A DNA stretch of 64,000 bases, taken from assembly GCF_004362055.1 (NCBI RefSeq), contig NZ_SNXB01000003.1:186001-250000 (forward strand), in the 5' to 3' direction. The stretch's first letter is position 1. Every line of letters starts with the position of its first letter. Shown here piece by piece: positions 18,510 through 26,469 of the stretch. The notes under the pieces are model-generated. The model saw only the letters and a program-made list of their open reading frames with translations, was not told where the DNA came from and did no database searches. The stretch is from Flavobacterium sp. 245 (GTDB lineage Bacteria; Bacteroidota; Bacteroidia; Flavobacteriales; Flavobacteriaceae). Position numbers and translations under genes: made by a program.

Positions 18510-18528
18510 GGCGACTCCACAAAAAGGA
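18510..18528 (+). other. att-like direct repeat, copy 1
   Basis: The 19-bp sequence CGGCGACTCCACAAAAAGG recurs exactly at 25007-25025 in the same orientation. GGCGACTCCA looks like the closing acceptor strand plus discriminator base of a tRNA or tmRNA, a common integrase target. No tRNA body lies upstream of either copy here, so the intact gene should be left of this window if the model is right. The last bases form the left arm of a terminator hairpin. This copy probably marks the right end of the integrase-bearing element. Confidence 0.65.
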
Positions 18529-18553
18529 AGGTGTCGAACACCTTCCTTTTTTA
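18522..18553 (+). terminator. Perfect terminator hairpin abutting att copy 1
   Basis: Two perfectly paired 14-base arms (18522-18535 and 18539-18552) enclose a CGA loop; the right arm ends in a run of T. The left arm begins with the AAAAAGG shared by both att copies. The stem inside differs from that at 25019, so each att copy carries its own terminator. Confidence 0.85.
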
Positions 18554-19105
18554 TTTAATTCTCAAAAAAATTCATTTTTACATCTTTCAACCGCTCCAAT
18601 TCTTAATATTTTAACAAATATTGTTTTTTAAATTATCGAAAATATTAAAAACAAAAAATGAGTCTGCGGGAATCGAACACCTTAATCAACTACTAGACAA
18701 CAAGTTATAAAGGTATTCAACTAAGCAGCTTTTTTCATCATACATCATTTAAGTCTTTAATTATTACATCTTATCTTTTGAATTAGTTTCATTTTTTCAC
18801 AGAACTATTTCAAAGTTCGAGCACTGATAATTCTAACAAACAAATCAATTATAGCAGCATGCTGCTTCTCTTTCTTTATTTTGTCTTCAATCTTTTTTGA
18901 AGATTTTCTAGATTTTGATTTTTACTTTTTTTTGTTTTAACAACACCAAATTTGATATTTCTCAAATCAATTTTAAAAATATTCTTAAAATTCAGATATT
19001 TATACTGAGCAATTTATAACATTAAAAGCCGATTTTTGTTCGATTACGGAAATCCGTATATATTACTTTCAAAAGATCTATAAATTAGCATCAACTTACT
19101 AAAGT
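18554..19105. other. Gene-free stretch with a tRNA/tmRNA T-arm-like remnant
   Basis: No convincing gene is visible in these 550 bases. At 18662-18686 the minus strand reads GGTGTTCGATTCCCGCAGAC, which carries a T-loop TTCGATT and a plausible 3' stem side, but the 5' side does not pair. It may be a decayed fragment of an RNA gene or another integration scar. The word TCGAACACCTT in it (18673-18683) also occurs at 18535 and 24802. The rest is AT-rich with no ORF of note. Confidence 0.4.
19045..19058. promoter_or_regulatory. Small palindrome upstream of hamA
   Basis: TACGGAaaTCCGTA has two 6-bp arms and lies 47 bp before the hamA start. A TTTTTG tract just upstream and TTACTTTC just downstream are weak candidates for -33 and -7 elements. 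The palindrome would then sit within the promoter, as an operator might. Evidence is positional only. Confidence 0.3.
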
Positions 19106-19804
19106 ATGAAAATAGACGTAATTGATAAAGCAGATTATACAAACCTCTCGTCAGTTTGCAGTTGTGAAATTAACTGCATGCATATACAGATTAGTGATTA
19201 TAAGCCAATTATTGAAGAATTGCAAAAAAACATAACCGACACAAGCTGGATTAATTCACTTGATGAATTATCACAACTTGCATTTAAGGCCAACGCAAAA
19301 AAGACAATTGATAAGATTGTAAATGACATTATAGCTAAAGTAACAACGCATCTTACCGTTGACATAGGAGAATATATTGTTTCTTATTCAGCACAGCACG
19401 CCTTGGAATTGAAATTTAGTCATACTAAAATTCCCCTCGCAGAATTACTAAAAGAAAAGATATCTGGCAATCCAGGTTTTGATTTTCATTCAATTAGTTC
19501 AAATAAATACTTGATTTTTGGAGAAGCTAAATTCAGCATGAATACCACTCCAAGAGCGAAAGCTCTAAATCAAATCAGGGACTTTATAGATGATAGAGAT
19601 CATGCTGAATTATTATGGCTAAAACCATTTTTAGAAAATGACACAATTACTCACATTGGTAAAGGACATAAGGGCTACACAGCTGCTTTTTCGTTTAACG
19701 GAAACAATGTCTTAAAAATTTTTAATAATGCGTTAGAATCTGAGGCCATGAAGGAAGTGATAAAACATAAAGAACTTTATTTAATTGCTGTGGAGATATG
19801 TTAA
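19106..19804 (+). CDS. hamA: Hachiman nuclease subunit HamA (DUF1837)
   Basis: A 232-residue protein of the HamA/DUF1837 type, the effector of the Hachiman anti-phage system. A PD-(D/E)xK-type active site is visible as GFDFHS followed by LIFGEAKFS, giving D126 and E140-A-K142. A later basic patch (HIGKGHKGYTAAF) is conserved-looking. The gene overlaps hamB by 7 bp, so the proteins are co-translated. HamB is known to restrain HamA until DNA damage or phage DNA is met. Family assignment rests on the nuclease motif, size and the helicase partner; I could not align it. Confidence 0.82.
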   Translation: MKIDVIDKADYTNLSSVCSCEINCMHIQISDYKPIIEELQKNITDTSWINSLDELSQLAFKANAKKTIDKIVNDIIAKVTTHLTVDIGEYIVSYSAQHALELKFSHTKIPLAELLKEKISGNPGFDFHSISSNKYLIFGEAKFSMNTTPRAKALNQIRDFIDDRDHAELLWLKPFLENDTITHIGKGHKGYTAAFSFNGNNVLKIFNNALESEAMKEVIKHKELYLIAVEIC

Positions 19805-22140
19805 GTGACAACTTTTTTCATGAACAATTGAATGTGGAAATTATTGATGAAATACTATATGACTTTCATAAATATGGACCAGTTAATCAAAGTCATTTAG
19901 AGACACTTTCTTACTACAAAAAACTTCACCCAGTTTCTTTCAAAAAGTATGAATCAAAACTGATGTTTCTAATGGGATTGTTTTACAAAACAGATGAACC
20001 TAACTCTTTTTTTGAAGCAATATACAATTCGTATGCACAAGCAATTTTAGAAGATACTGGTCATAATTTCAGTCCTGTACAAGCAGATGCTTATAACTCG
20101 ATAAAAAAATTTACTAACTTTTCTTTTTCTGCTCCCACGAGTGCAGGAAAATCGTTTTTGTTTCAAGAGATAATTAAAGAATCAAAAGGCGATATTATTA
20201 TCGTTATTCCATCCAGAGCGCTACTTTCAGAATATTTAATCAAAGTTAAGAAGCTTGTATCAAAAGAAACTCTTGTTTTAGCTTTCATTGAGATAGTAAA
20301 CACAAAAAAAACAAAGAATCGAATTTTTATAATTACCCCAGAAAGAGGCGAAGAGCTATTTAAAAATCTAGATAAATTAAATATTGAATTAATCTTACTA
20401 GATGAAGCACAACTTTCAGAAGAAGGAATTCGAGGAATGAAGTTTGATTCTTTCGTGAGAAGAATTGATAAAAAATTAAATAATGTTAAGAAGGTTTTCA
20501 CTCATCCATTTATAATAAATCCTGAAGCACAGTTTATAAAACATAATATTGTTAACGATGCTGATTCTGAAACCTATAACCAAAAGACCGTTGGAAAAAT
20601 ATATATAGAGCATTTTAATAATAATTTTAAATATTTTTCGCCTTTTGATGATAAGATTGAAGGAAAAATTGTTGATGGAAATATTATTAAAGAAATTATC
20701 CAAAATAATGGAACGGCTTTAATTTTTATATCGAAATCAAAAATCTACGATGGCAGTTTCATGGATACTTATGCAGAATATGTAGATCTATGTGAAGAAA
20801 TTGAAAACCCTGAAGCTATAGATTACATTAACAAGTTAGAAGAGTTTTTTGGTACAAAAAATGACAATGAAAAAAAGTCTCTATTAATATTTTTAATGAG
20901 AAGAGGAATTGTAATACATCATGGCTCAATACCATTAAAAGCAAGACTAATAATAGAGGATTTTGTAAATAACAAGCATGCAAAAATTTGCTTTTCCACT
21001 TCTACTTTAATACAAGGAATAAATATGCCTTTTGATCTGGTATGGATCAATAACTTCACATTTAACGGTAATGAAGATCAAAAAACATTAAATTTAAAAA
21101 ATTTGATAGGTAGAGCTGGCAGAACTACTCTCGAAAACAATTACTTCGATTACGGTTATGTAGTAGTTGAAAAAAAGAATAAAAAACTTTTTATTTCAAG
21201 ATTAAATAAAGAGTCTTCACTTTCAGAAATTTCGGAACTTGATATAGAATCTAATAGTAATAATGAAGACTTTGCAGATATTGTGGATGCAATTAAAAAT
21301 GACACATTTAACACCGAGTTACATTTAACAGAAACACAAATTGATAGAATAAATAATTCAAATATTGACGAAGATATTAACTTTATTTTGAATAACTTTT
21401 TGAATGAAGAGGACAAACCATTAACTGTTAAAGAGTATTATCATCTAAAAGACTCTAAAAGAAAAAAAATAAAAAAATCATTTGAAAATATTTATAAGGT
21501 ACACTTAAGAAGACAAGATTTGACACTTGGTGAAAAAAACGTGCTAAGTACATCTATTCCAGTTTTACTTTGGTTAATTCAAGGAAAATCATTTGCAGAA
21601 ATAATTTCCCTTAGGTATGCATTTCTTTCAGAAAAAGACTTTAGAAGAAAAACCAGAAGTCTACTTCTAAAAAAAGAGATCACATTGAAGGAATATAGAA
21701 AATTCCTAAATGAAAAAAAAGTTAGATATTCATGTATTGCTAACACTTTGCCGGATATAAATTTTAGAAGAGGTGTTCCTCTCTTTTCTAGCAACACTCA
21801 CTTAGAAAATATTGATTTCGATAAAGTTGTGTATGATACTTATGATTATATTGACAAAGTTTTATCACTATCAATAAGAGATCCCGTTTCTAGTGTTTTT
21901 ATTCTTTATTTTCAAAAAACTATGGATCAAAGAGGAATTATTTTGAGTAATTATATAAAATATGGTACTAATGACGATACTGAAATTTGGATGTTGAAAT
22001 ACGGTTTTACTTTTGACGAAATGGATGAATTAAAGAAACATATTTTCAAAATTGACGCTACAGAAATTCAATTTAAAGAATCAGTTAGTGAATATATTTT
22101 AAATGAAGACAATTACAAATTAATTGAACGATATTTATAG
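19798..22140 (+). CDS. hamB: Hachiman helicase subunit HamB
   Basis: A 780-residue superfamily-2 helicase. Motifs in order are Walker A TSAGKS (114-119), LLDEAQ with DEAQ at 202-205, motif V-like FSTSTLIQGINMP and motif VI GRAGRT (438-443). This Ski2-like pattern with a long helical C-terminus fits HamB, the DNA-sensing partner of HamA. It starts at an ATG that overlaps the end of hamA. About 230 bp of non-coding sequence separate it from the next pair of genes; a TAtaTTTG box at 22287-22294 there may serve those genes. Confidence 0.85.
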   Translation: MLSDNFFHEQLNVEIIDEILYDFHKYGPVNQSHLETLSYYKKLHPVSFKKYESKLMFLMGLFYKTDEPNSFFEAIYNSYAQAILEDTGHNFSPVQADAYNSIKKFTNFSFSAPTSAGKSFLFQEIIKESKGDIIIVIPSRALLSEYLIKVKKLVSKETLVLAFIEIVNTKKTKNRIFIITPERGEELFKNLDKLNIELILLDEAQLSEEGIRGMKFDSFVRRIDKKLNNVKKVFTHPFIINPEAQFIKHNIVNDADSETYNQKTVGKIYIEHFNNNFKYFSPFDDKIEGKIVDGNIIKEIIQNNGTALIFISKSKIYDGSFMDTYAEYVDLCEEIENPEAIDYINKLEEFFGTKNDNEKKSLLIFLMRRGIVIHHGSIPLKARLIIEDFVNNKHAKICFSTSTLIQGINMPFDLVWINNFTFNGNEDQKTLNLKNLIGRAGRTTLENNYFDYGYVVVEKKNKKLFISRLNKESSLSEISELDIESNSNNEDFADIVDAIKNDTFNTELHLTETQIDRINNSNIDEDINFILNNFLNEEDKPLTVKEYYHLKDSKRKKIKKSFENIYKVHLRRQDLTLGEKNVLSTSIPVLLWLIQGKSFAEIISLRYAFLSEKDFRRKTRSLLLKKEITLKEYRKFLNEKKVRYSCIANTLPDINFRRGVPLFSSNTHLENIDFDKVVYDTYDYIDKVLSLSIRDPVSSVFILYFQKTMDQRGIILSNYIKYGTNDDTEIWMLKYGFTFDEMDELKKHIFKIDATEIQFKESVSEYILNEDNYKLIERYL

Positions 22141-22371
22141 AAGTGAATATTTAGTATTTCTATTACTATTGTTTAGTATAAGTTTAAAAAAAAATCTAAT
22201 ATTAAGCAAACATCCATAAGATTTAAGTTCATAAATTCTGTAAAATTGTTCATCTAAAAAGTGGTAAAAAATCTAATTTACTATCTTATATTTGTAAACT
22301 TAGTAAAAGCATCCAATTAAATTTCACTCACATATAACTAAATAGCTATTTAAAAAAAATTACAAAAAGTA

Positions 22372-22950
22372 ATGGCTCAAGAAACTGCTTTAAAAGTAAT
22401 GTTATCATCAACCGTTTATGGAAATCAGCATATTATAGAAGCTATATGTGCAACACTTGAAGGCTACGGTTATAAGGTATTATGCTCTCATCTAGGAACA
22501 ATTTACAATATTCCAGGAAAATCACCCGAATATTCTTGCTTAGCTGCTGTTGAAGAATGTGATTTTTTCTTTGGTATTATTTTTCCACATTATGGCTCTG
22601 GAATTACTCATAAGGAATTTCAACGAGCAATTGACCTAAATAAACCACGAGGTTTCTTAGCTCATTCAAACATTCCATTCTTGAAAACATTACTTAAACA
22701 ATTTATGTATGATGATTTAAATAGAAGAACTGGTTTTGCATTGACAAAAAAAACAACAGTACTAGACAGTTTAGAAGTTGTAGAAATGTACAATCTTGCC
22801 ATCGGAGATGGTCAGCCGATAGAAAAGAGATTATGGGCTCAGCCATTCTTTAAATATGAATTAGATGGAGCACCATTTGTTTCAACACAATTCGAGGATT
22901 ATGAACGATTCAAACGAGATTTAGAAGCTTTACAAAATGGAGAACAGTAA
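22372..22950 (+). CDS. DUF4062 domain protein
   Basis: A 192-residue protein whose N-terminal half is a DUF4062 domain. It opens with VMLSSTVYGN, followed by a TIR-like alternation of strands and helices with CDFFFGIIFPHYGSG. Such domains usually sit at the front of larger signalling or NTPase proteins; here it is a stand-alone gene. It overlaps the downstream AlbA_2/HATPase gene by 14 bp, so the two products are probably used together. The pair lies inside a defence compartment beside Hachiman, which suggests immunity. The actual activity is unknown. Confidence 0.75.
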   Translation: MAQETALKVMLSSTVYGNQHIIEAICATLEGYGYKVLCSHLGTIYNIPGKSPEYSCLAAVEECDFFFGIIFPHYGSGITHKEFQRAIDLNKPRGFLAHSNIPFLKTLLKQFMYDDLNRRTGFALTKKTTVLDSLEVVEMYNLAIGDGQPIEKRLWAQPFFKYELDGAPFVSTQFEDYERFKRDLEALQNGEQ

Positions 22951-24430
22951 TTTTAATAGTTTAATTCAAAAGGGAGAAAGTGATGTGCTGGCCTTTTTAG
23001 AAAAAGTAGATTTAGATAAAATATCTTCTATACTTTGTAGTTTGTTAAACAATAAAGGTGGAAACTTAGTTGTAGGAGTTGATACTTTTCAAAATTTAAT
23101 CGGAGTTCCTTCAGATTTAAAAGAAGATGCGATACGTAATTATCTTGTAAACAAGATAATTCCTGAAAGTCCAATAGAATTATTTATTGAAAAATTTGAT
23201 AGCAAAACTTTTTTACTATTTAAGGTCTGGGAAGGAACTAAACAACCTTATATATATGAGGGGAATATTTATTTTAGAAAAGGAAATCAAACTCAAAAAG
23301 CTACTTCCCAAGAAATTTCTAGTTTAATTCATGGCCGTCAAAAAAATGAGCTTCATTGGGAGAGACAAATTTCTTTTGGATTGGACTGGGAAGATTTCGA
23401 TCATGAACTGATTCATACAGTAATGAATGAGTCGCAAAGTAACCAAAGAAGTAGTTATAAAGGTAATGATAGTCTTGAATTTTTAAGTCACTATGGTCTG
23501 TTTAATAATGGATCTTTTACAAATGCGTGTGTGGTATTGTTTGCTAAAAATCCAGCCAAATATTTACCACAGACACGTGTACGAATAACCGAGTACGCAG
23601 AAGGCAAAACAGACAAGTCTCTTCTCAGAGATGAGATTTTGGAAGGTAATTTATTTGAAATTAGAAATAAATTAGAAACATATGTCCAGAACATGGGGAT
23701 TCGAAGTTTATTTTTGAGTAATGAATGGAGAAGACTTGATTTTAAATATCCTGAAAAGGCTTTACAAGAAGGCATGGTTAATGCTCTAATTCATCGAGAT
23801 TACAGCTTATATAATAGTCATCTGACAATATCGTCTTATCAAGATTCAATAGTTATAATTAATAGTGGAAAGCTTCCTGAAGAATTAAAGGTTGCGGATT
23901 TAAGAAAAAATCACAGATCTTTTCCTGTAAATCCTGACATTGCGCATATCACATTCTTAATGGGTTATATAGATAAACTTGGTCGAGGTACTGTAAAAAT
24001 TTTAGAAGAGTGCATAGCTTTAAATCTAAAGGAGCCAAAGTGGTCAAGTAAAAAAAATGAAGTTAGCTTAACTTTCTATGGTCCTATTAGTAAAGACAAA
24101 TTATTAAATACTAATAATGTCAAACTAGATGATGCAGTAAATAATGCAGTAAATGCTATAATAAATGATGCAGTAAATGATGCAGTAAATAATGCAGTAA
24201 ATGATGCAGTAAAGGTGAGGTTAAAAAGTATATTAAGAATATTATACAATCATAAAACTTTAGCTTTAAAAGATCTAATCGTACATTTTAACAGTTCTAG
24301 ACCTACTATACAAAGAGATATCTTATTATTAGCATCTAGAGATCTAATAAAAAAAACAGGATCTGATAGATATAGAGAGTATGAGTTAAGTAATTCATTA
24401 CGAATTAAGATTGATACACTAGACTTATAA
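22937..24430 (+). CDS. AlbA_2/HATPase_c_4 regulator-like ATPase with repeat linker
   Basis: A 497-residue protein with three parts. The first is a Schlafen AlbA_2-type divergent AAA domain (about 10-130, with LLNNKGGNLVVGVD). The second is an HATPase_c_4 region (about 275-370, with QEGMVNALIHRDYS and DKLGRGTVKILEEC). The third is a C-terminal winged helix (about 430-480). Between the last two is a low-complexity linker of seven tetrapeptides, mostly DAVN or NAVN, encoded by 12-bp repeats. The start overlaps the DUF4062 gene. The last codons are the first unit of a 99-bp tandem array that continues past the stop codon. Function is unknown; it is a possible sensor or regulator in a two-gene defence unit. 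Confidence 0.8.
   Translation: MENSNFNSLIQKGESDVLAFLEKVDLDKISSILCSLLNNKGGNLVVGVDTFQNLIGVPSDLKEDAIRNYLVNKIIPESPIELFIEKFDSKTFLLFKVWEGTKQPYIYEGNIYFRKGNQTQKATSQEISSLIHGRQKNELHWERQISFGLDWEDFDHELIHTVMNESQSNQRSSYKGNDSLEFLSHYGLFNNGSFTNACVVLFAKNPAKYLPQTRVRITEYAEGKTDKSLLRDEILEGNLFEIRNKLETYVQNMGIRSLFLSNEWRRLDFKYPEKALQEGMVNALIHRDYSLYNSHLTISSYQDSIVIINSGKLPEELKVADLRKNHRSFPVNPDIAHITFLMGYIDKLGRGTVKILEECIALNLKEPKWSSKKNEVSLTFYGPISKDKLLNTNNVKLDDAVNNAVNAIINDAVNDAVNNAVNDAVKVRLKSILRILYNHKTLALKDLIVHFNSSRPTIQRDILLLASRDLIKKTGSDRYREYELSNSLRIKIDTLDL
24131..24214 (+). repeat. Seven 12-bp repeats coding a DAVN/NAVN linker
   Basis: Seven consecutive 12-bp units of the type (g/a)atgcagtaaat, the third degenerate (gctataataaat), encode tetrapeptides D/N-A-V-N. 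Being in-frame multiples of three, slippage here would change the linker length between the HATPase and winged-helix parts without a frameshift. Confidence 0.9.
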
Positions 24431-24750
24431 TTTGATGCACTTAAATACTAATAGACAATAGCTGGTAGATATAGAGAATATGAGTTAAGTAATGCATTAA
24501 GAGTCAAGTTTGACACACTAGACTTATAATATGATGCACTTAAATAATATAATACAATATTTGGTAGATATGAGAATATGAGTTAAGTACTGCATTACGA
24601 ATCAAGATTGATACACTAGACTTATAAATATGATACACTTAAATAATTAAAGACAATATCTCATAGATATTGAAATATAACTTAAGTATCATTAAGAATC
24701 AAAATTGATACACTAGACTTGTACTACGATGCACTTAAATAATAAATGTT
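24368..24750 (+). repeat. Four tandem 99-bp units: the gene's 3' end copied into the non-coding tail
   Basis: The segment starting AGATATAGAGA recurs at 24368, 24467, 24566 and 24665, an exact 99-bp period. Unit 1 holds the last codons and stop of the AlbA_2/HATPase gene. Unit 2 keeps the same frame and would read GRYREYELSNALRVKFDTLD and then L-stop, differing from unit 1 at a few residues. Units 3 and 4 have small indels that break the frame. The last unit is truncated and most diverged, ending about 24750. Confidence 0.9.
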
Positions 24751-24786
24751 CAATTTCAAAATTACATAATTAGAAATGACAAAGAA

Positions 24787-24813
24787 AAAGGTGTTCAACT
24801 GTCGAACACCTTT
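24787..24813. other. Hairpin near the right end of the second compartment
   Basis: AAAGGTGTTC (24787-24796) pairs perfectly with GAACACCTTT (24804-24813) around a 7-base loop. There is no good T run after it. AAAAAGG precedes the stem as it does at both att copies, and the right arm shares TCGAACACCTT with 18535-18545. It may be an eroded terminator from an earlier insertion end. Confidence 0.5.
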
Positions 24814-25006
24814 GAATTAATCATTTTGTAAAATTTTAAATAAAAAAAGTAAACTTTTTTGAAAAACAATTTCAAAAAAGGAAAAAATACTGATTTAAAA
24901 AAAAATACAAATACAAGAAAAACCTATTATAAACAAGGGCTTTAGGGCTTTTTACCTAGCCTATCAATAAACATTAATATGGGAATTAGCTTTTCGACTG
25001 AAATCT

Positions 25007-25025
25007 CGGCGACTCCACAAAAAGG
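25007..25025 (+). other. att-like direct repeat, copy 2
   Basis: Exact 19-bp copy of 18510-18528. It marks the likely boundary between acquired DNA and the core chromosome, because ordinary housekeeping genes begin soon after. The upstream bases do not form a tRNA body. The region from 24751 to 25187 holds no gene, only this repeat, two hairpins and AT-rich sequence. Confidence 0.65.
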
Positions 25026-25060
25026 CAGGAAAACAATATGTTTTCCTGCCTTTTTCTTTT
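25019..25060 (+). terminator. Perfect terminator hairpin abutting att copy 2
   Basis: Two 16-base arms (25019-25034 and 25040-25055) pair perfectly around AATAT and end in a T run. The left arm begins with the AAAAAGG of the att repeat. This may be the original terminator of the target RNA gene, now displaced from it by the insertions. Confidence 0.85.
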
Positions 25061-25187
25061 ATAGAATCGAAAATAAAAATTCTTAATTCTTATATGAAAT
25101 GAAAATTCGACAATACTATAACAAAATCATGTAAAACAATCAATGCTCTGATACAGTACTTTTAAGATAATCTAATTAAATATTTAG

Positions 25188-25508
25188 ATGTCATTAATAA
25201 ATTATTTTAAACTGATTAATATGAGACAAGAAAATTACATGTTCGGAGAATTTTCAAGCGAAATGAATTCATATGAAGAGCAATTATTATTAAATTATAA
25301 TGATACTTTTGAAGATGATTTTGCAAATAGACTAAAAGCTTCCAATCACTATAATCTAGAACTAGGCGAACTGGAGGATGATCTTGAATATGACTTCGTT
25401 TCAGAGTACGATGAAAATGACTGGGAAGAAGAAGATTCACATGAAAATTTTGCAGGAGAATATAATCAAAATGAAGAAAAACCTGGAAGTTTTGAAATGA
25501 TCAGCTAA
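25188..25508 (+). CDS. Small acidic protein of unknown function
   Basis: A 106-residue, strongly acidic protein, very rich in Asp and Glu and with several Tyr and Asn. It lacks a signal peptide, membrane segment or cysteine motif. An internal ATG at 25221 (MRQENYMFGEF) would give a 95-residue version, and I cannot decide between the two starts. It is the first gene after the att-like boundary and is followed 12 bp later by a lipoprotein gene on the same strand. I do not recognise the family. Confidence 0.55.
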   Translation: MSLINYFKLINMRQENYMFGEFSSEMNSYEEQLLLNYNDTFEDDFANRLKASNHYNLELGELEDDLEYDFVSEYDENDWEEEDSHENFAGEYNQNEEKPGSFEMIS

Positions 25509-25520
25509 AAAAATATCGTT

Positions 25521-25982
25521 ATGAAAAATTTGTTTACACTTCTACTACTTTCCATCTTCCTTTTTTCTTGTCAGCAAAAGAAAGACAATACAATTTCTAT
25601 TACACCTGCAACTCCTATTGTTAAAGAGAAAAAGAAGGAAGAGAACAAACAAATAGGTGATACTATTTTTATGAATTTTAAAAATGAAAAAAATATATTT
25701 ATCGCTGACGGAAGTTTAGATTCTCTAAATTCAAAAGTATATATCAAATTTAAAAATGAAAATCTGAGCGAATTAAAAGCCGAAATTCTTCCCGCAACAG
25801 GAAAAGGAAATATTCGTTTCAATCAAATTCTTTTTCCCGATAAAACTTCAGATGGTCCTTTTGGAATGGATTTGAAAATGCCGCTCAAACAAAAAGGAAC
25901 TTATATTTTGGTAATTGGACATTCCTTAATGGCTGATAATCCTTACTATGGTAAATTCAATGTACAGTTGGAAATTAAATAA
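25521..25982 (+). CDS. Small lipoprotein of unknown function
   Basis: A 153-residue predicted lipoprotein. The signal peptide MKNLFTLLLLSIFLFSC ends in a lipobox with Cys17, followed by a Lys/Glu-rich linker. The remaining 110 residues look like a beta-sandwich, with a repeated FKNE motif and a C-terminal PYYGKFNVQLEIK. Probably anchored to the periplasmic face of a membrane. It shares strand and a short spacer with the small acidic gene upstream. No function assigned. Confidence 0.7.
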   Translation: MKNLFTLLLLSIFLFSCQQKKDNTISITPATPIVKEKKKEENKQIGDTIFMNFKNEKNIFIADGSLDSLNSKVYIKFKNENLSELKAEILPATGKGNIRFNQILFPDKTSDGPFGMDLKMPLKQKGTYILVIGHSLMADNPYYGKFNVQLEIK

Positions 25983-26373
25983 TAATTACCCTCGCTCTCC
26001 TAAACATACAATTAAAAGCGCTGCGCAAATGTCTCTTACTTTGTGGCATCTCCAGATCGCAATCATCTAAAATTCCCAAAACTTCAAACGAAATTCGTCA
26101 ATTACAAACTATCACTAATTTCAATACTATTTTAGTAATTACATAAAAGCAAAATAACATCTGTTTGCCACTCAAAAATCAATTACAAAAAAAACAAAAC
26201 CATATAAATAAAATATACTTAGATAAACTCCAAATCTAAAAATAAGTATAAATCCCACACTTAAAAAGTATCACAATAAACCCTAAAAGTGAACTATTTT
26301 ACCCCTAATCTTTCAGCATTTTTCTCTAACTTAGCAGTCTATATTTTAAAATGTAAGATTAAAATAAACTTTG

Positions 26374-26436
26374 TTTTGCTGCAAAACATTGAATGAAAAA
26401 GAATTACCAAACTTTCTCCTACTTTTTGCTGCAAAA
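26374..26436. promoter_or_regulatory. Twin TTTTGCTGCAAAA sites upstream of gnd
   Basis: The 13-bp near-palindrome TTTTGCTGCAAAA occurs at 26374-26386 and 26424-26436, centres 50 bp apart, each followed by CATT after one or two A residues. The second ends 33 bp before the gnd start. Twin operators about five helical turns apart suit cooperative binding by a LacI- or GntR-like regulator; the protein is not identified. Apart from these sites, the 25983-26469 gap shows nothing recognisable. Confidence 0.5.
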
Positions 26437-26469
26437 ACATTCTTCTAATAATTTAGTTAATTGAAAACT

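Noticed and set aside
18662-18686. tRNA gene on the minus strand
   Set aside because: Only a T-loop and one stem side can be seen; the opposite stem side does not pair and no anticodon, D-arm or acceptor strand is found nearby.
18690-18920. Minus-strand open frame ending near 18807 (IISARTLK) as a remnant transposase
   Set aside because: The frame is short, closed by an upstream stop and Lys-rich from A-rich DNA; no transposase motif or terminal repeats are visible.
24131-24750. Possible CRISPR array or direct-repeat array
   Set aside because: The 12-bp units are contiguous coding repeats and the 99-bp units are copies of a gene's 3' end without unique spacers of fixed length; no cas genes are present.
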